Assembly: GCA_905221605.1 (NCBI GenBank)
Contig: CAJNDS010000937.1
Span: 5,001 to 49,656, forward strand
Source of the DNA: Symbiodinium natans
Taxonomy: Eukaryota > Sar > Dinophyceae > Suessiales > Symbiodiniaceae
Direction of reading: 5' to 3'
Length of the DNA stretch: 44,656 bases
This document shows positions 40,798 through 44,656 of the stretch, piece after piece. The position numbers were made by a program, and so were the translations under genes. Each line of letters begins with the position of its first letter. Position 1 is the first letter of the stretch. The notes under the pieces were generated by a model. The model was not told the DNA's origin. It saw only the letters and a list, made by a program, of their open reading frames with translations, and searched no databases.

Positions 40798-41466
40798 CCG
40801 CCCACCCCTCCACCACCCTCCACCCCCCTCCACCCCCCTCCACCCCCCTCCACCCCCCTCCACCCCCCTCCACCCCCCTCCACCCCCCTCCACCCCCCTC
40901 CACCCCCTCCCCCCCCCTCCACCCCCCTCCACCCCTCCACCCCCCTCCCACCCCCTCCCCCACCCCCCTCCACCCCCCTCCACCCCCTCCCCCCCCCTCC
41001 ACCCCCCTCCCCCCCCCACCCCCTCCACCCCCCTCCACCCCCCTCCACCCCCCTCCACCCCCCTCCATCCCCCGCCACCCCCCTCCACCCCCCTCCACCC
41101 CCCCCTCCACCCCCCTCCACCCCCCTCCACCCCCCTCCACCCCCCTCCACCCCCTCCACCCCCTCCACCCCCCTCCACCCCTCCCTCCACCCCCCCTCCA
41201 CCCCCCCTCCACCCCCCTCCACCCCCCTCCACCCCCCTCCACCCCTCCACCCCCCTCCACCCCCCTCCACCCCCCTCCACCCCCCTCCACCCCCCTCCAC
41301 CCCCCCGCACCCCCCTCCACCCCCTCCACCCCCCTCCACCCCCCCCACCCCCTCACCCACCCTCCACCCCCCTCCACCCCCCTCCACCCCCCTCCACCCC
41401 CCTCCACCCCCCTCCACCCCCCTCCACCCCCCTCCACCCCCCTCCACCCCCCTCCACCCCCCTTCC
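40798..41466. repeat. C-rich satellite, 10-bp unit (CCACCCCCCT)
   Basis: About 65 copies of a CCACCCCCCT-type unit with occasional 8, 9 and 11-base variants. The plus strand is almost pure pyrimidine apart from one A per unit; the minus strand is G-rich with GGGGGG runs every ten bases. Long minus frames (GVEGGGGGWR repeats) are translation of the repeat, not genes. Confidence 0.95.
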
Positions 41467-44400
41467 GCTCGTTTCAGCCGTGCTCGCTTGCTTCAAAGCA
41501 AAGCATACTATCAATCGACATGTTTCAAAACCCACAAAAGTCTTCTTTAACGGCACTTATGGGTGTGGAGGTGAGTCTGCGCGCCCGATGCCGCGCTTTG
41601 AATCTACGAAATAGGTAGCAAGCAGAGGTATAGAGGAACGGGGCAGTCGGGTGAACATATGTAGAGGAAACCCGCCAAACCCGCCCCGCGGAATTCGAAG
41701 TACAAAACAAGCCCCGCGAATCTGAAAAAACAAATGCATTTGTCAAGCTTAAGAGGCAAGAAGGGTTCCCAATTAGTTTTGTTTTCCTTCCAAAAAGTGC
41801 AAAACAAAGTGGGGAGGGGATTGGAGGTGTCTTTGTGCTACCCAGACTTCTACGGCCCGAGGCCTCGGCGAATCTTTCTAATTCAACTCTCGCAAAATGC
41901 AGTGGAAATTGAGGTTTTCCTCTTCAATGTAGAGACTAGAGGTGGCCTTCTTCAAATGCAGAGCGCAGAGAGGGCTTCATGAAAAACATAGACGAAATAG
42001 GGGCTTCCAATGAAATCCCGAAGCTTCCAAAACACAGACGCCTTGAAATTCTCAACCGTTCCTCTCATGTGCCAAGCAGCAAGTTGGCTGGCTTTCGTGG
42101 TCTTGATACAGTCGAGCCATGAAGATGCAAGCGTAACCTCATAGTTGCAACGCCTAATCTGCTTGTGCACCTGTTCGTGTTATCCGCAGACTTCTGACAT
42201 TAGCGCGCTTGACGACTACATCCATCGATGTGGGAAGCTGAGCAATTGCCTGGGAAGAGAGTGATCTCGCGCTACATAACACCTGCCGGCAGTTGACAAC
42301 GAAGCGACGGCTGTATCGTTTGCACTCGTCCAGTTCTGTCAGGCAAGCTTGGCCCGTTTCGTCCGGGCCGCGCAGCAGCGCTCATGCAGCAAGCTGCATC
42401 ATCGCCAACTCCGAAGCAGCAAGAGGCAGCTGCACAGGCAGCGTGTTCAACAATATGGATGCAAGCAGATTTGCCAGCCTTTCCCTGCTACTCCAAAGTT
42501 GGAAGTTTTATGATAGGTTTCTTGCTTTCAAGGCTTGGTTCCTGGAACCTGGGATGATTTCTCACGAGTCTTCTTAGATATGGTCTTATTGGTCGAAGAT
42601 TGCCACATGTTTGTGTAGCTGCGTAGCTTTATCAGTTGAGGCCTGGGAAGAGGGCCTAATATCCCGAAACCGCATCTCACAGAGTATCTCTCTACGGGCC
42701 CGTCAAATATGTTTAGGGGGATGTTCGACATGTTTCTTGTCCGGGCACTGGTCAAGACCTGCAGGAACTCGAGCGTCTCATGGCATCAGCTCGTGCTGAG
42801 CTGGGAAAGGTGCGTCGAATCCAGGCGGGGTTCCCTCCGTGCATCAACCACAGAGTACCTCTTTGAAGAAATGGCTGGCAGCTAGAGATGCATTGTTCAA
42901 CTGCGCTTCAGAGGATCCCGTCTTGACACACATGCAAGACGCCAGTGTTACATTGCAAAGCTGTTTCGTCTGGCAAGCCCCGAGTACGAGTATCGACCTT
43001 CCAAACCTTAGGAATCTTCAGGGCACTACCCGGAGGCCTCAGTTCATACATGAAAGGTCCAGTCCGGCGTAAAGCATACTGGTACTTGCACGATAGATGA
43101 CTTCACAGCGACATATCCGAATTCTGCCTTTCACCCTGACTACTTGTCTTATGGACAACCTTCAGCTGCATGGCGTGTGAACACGGTGCACCTAACTAAA
43201 CCTCTGCGCATGTGCGATGTGAGGAGAACAGGCTGACGCAGATCAAGCAGGCCGGTGGCAAACTGAGACCGGTTCGTCGGACCCGCGTCGCGGGCTCGTC
43301 CGCCTCGGCCGATCTCGGCTGTTTTACTCCTCTTAAAGGTTTTGGTGCCGTCCGACAGCTGGCAGACGTGGAATCTCGCTGATATTGAACCTTTCGCCAT
43401 GCCCAAGACCGTTTGTCGGCATCTACCCTCCAAAATTGTTTGGGCCTTTGCATGCCGTTGTGCATTTAGCGCTTTCTGGGGAGCGAGGTTGTGGTGCTTT
43501 TCGCGAGTCGGTGGACTGTCGCCGTGCCTCCGACCCTTTTGGAGCGCAGGGAGCCGCGAAGCAGCGAACTCGGTCAGGCCTTGCCTGCTCATCTTCAGGC
43601 CGCCATCAGCTTCCAAACCCAGGCTTGAACGACTGCAGAATCAGATGCCACAGTGAAGTCCTTGTGATGCTTTATCAGGAGTCTTCTTCAGCACAACTTG
43701 GTCCAAAGAGCAGGCTGCGGGCTTACGTCGAGCCACCCTGGTAAAGTTCACCTGGAGAAAATCCTCATGAACTCGCATATAAGTTTGGCCACGTTTGGCC
43801 CGAAGGCGCTCAACGGCGTTGTCAACGGGAAGTGTCTCCACCCGCGCCAGCTTTTCAAGTGAGCCGCCAGCATGTGCGCATGTCGTGACAACGGGCAGAG
43901 CTTCAACAGACAGGCTTGATCTCCATGCCGTGCCATTGCGCAGGCGAGTGCGGCGCCATGGATGCTTTCAATGGCTGATATGCTGCTATATCAGCCTCTT
44001 AAGGCTTGGCTTGCCATCAAAGAAGATAGGCGAAGTCCTGAATGAGGGGAAATGACGACACCGGTCTCGATCAGTGATTTGGCGAGGCTTCATTGTTGCA
44101 ACCTTCTGCCAGGGCCTGCATGTCATAAGAGTCGGCGAATGCAGATGGTTGAATCAATGAGTGCAAACCTCGGCAGAAGCCGTGACAGAACATCGATCTA
44201 CAAATGCAACATGAACAAGTGGGAAGCACAGAACCAATCCTACATAAGGCGCATGTAGAATACGTGGAACCTTGTAAATGAAAATAGCTTCGTAGATCGA
44301 GCACTTAGTCCATAGTGTCGCCGTGGCGGCGATCTACACTTTGCTACCGTGCAAAGTGCCCTTGGCACATCTTGTGCTTTGAAAGCTGATGTGGTGAGAA

Positions 44401-44600
44401 TGAGACTCGAGTGTGCCCATGTGGTTCGAGACTCCTGCCAACTCGGCTACCTGAGGTTGAGGAAGACTTACTGCTGAATGCAGTAACGTCATCTTCCGGA
44501 GGAATTTTGTTGCGCATTCCCAGGCAGAACCTCATGCCTTGACTGGCAGGTATGCTTGTCCGAAGCGCGAGACCTAAGTTTAATGCTGGGAAGTGTTCAC
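41467..44600. other. Right-hand region with no confident gene
   Basis: Frames on both strands are short. Around 43342-43744 two overlapping plus frames are open for over 100 codons each, but no domain is recognised. 41700-41990 is locally richer in A and T. No RNA gene was recognised. Confidence 0.4.
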
Positions 44601-44652
44601 CCCCAAACCCTGAACCCAAACTCTAAACCCGAAACCCTAAACCCTAAACCCA
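44601..44652. repeat. Degenerate telomere-type repeat (CCCTAAA)n
   Basis: The last 50 bases are imperfect 7-base units: ccccaaa, ccctgaa, cccaaac, tctaaac, ccgaaac, then two good ccctaaa units. This is the complement of TTTAGGG, the telomere repeat of plants and many algae including dinoflagellates. Either the sequence approaches a chromosome end, or this is an internal remnant. Confidence 0.75.
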
Positions 44653-44656
44653 TCAA

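Noticed and set aside
40610-41447. Long minus-strand frames rich in Gly, Glu, Val and Trp (up to 275 codons)
   Set aside because: They are direct translation of the 10-bp C-rich satellite; all three frames are open for the same reason.

Overview
The window looks like nuclear DNA of a dinoflagellate, most likely a symbiodiniacean-type genome. The signs are: exon-like blocks separated by introns with both GT and GC 5' splice sites; long (TG)n, (TA)n and G/C-rich satellites; a phosphatase whose presequence looks like a secretory plus plastid plus thylakoid signal; degenerate CCCTAAA telomere-type repeats at the right end; and a retroelement of the tyrosine-recombinase class. No bacterial operons, rRNA genes or CRISPR arrays were seen. 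Apart from the retroelement and the phosphatase, genes are broken into short exons, so most gene calls are exon fragments with approximate boundaries.

The centrepiece is a nearly intact 8.87 kb retrotransposon (4062-12932) inserted in a (TG)n microsatellite. Its ends have the split direct repeat arrangement A1 - coding - B1A2 - spacer - B2. The 120-bp A copies differ at one base and the 157-bp B copies are identical, so the insertion is young. From left to right it carries a tyrosine recombinase, about 3.8 tandem copies of a 197-bp repeat, a Gag-like protein with a CCCH zinc finger, a proline-rich linker, a C5-cytosine DNA methyltransferase, a reverse transcriptase and an RNase H. The methyltransferase has recognisable motifs I to X but changes reading frame between motifs III and IV. 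Recombinase first, and a cytosine methyltransferase between Gag and RT, make this an unusual element. It could copy itself, integrate through a circle and methylate DNA, perhaps its own.

Layout elsewhere: 1-1511 holds the 3' part of a probable multi-pass membrane protein gene. 13050-14002 holds exon-like blocks with DLLGG and DPF motifs, like the unstructured tails of endocytic adaptors. 15152-17034 holds three exons whose phases agree across one GC-AG and one GT-AG intron (unrecognised protein). 23083-24630 holds exons of an RRM-type RNA-binding protein and perhaps a second gene. 25140-26342 is a complete uninterrupted gene for a Shewanella-like protein phosphatase. 33928-35327 holds exons of a rhomboid intramembrane protease. 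38930-39080 and 31603-31781 are isolated good exons. 40165-41466 is a pair of low-complexity arrays with G-richness on opposite strands. The last 50 bases are telomere-like.

The retroelement genes form one functional set (capsid/RNA binding, reverse transcription, RNA removal, recombination, DNA methylation). The host gene fragments show no functional link to each other.
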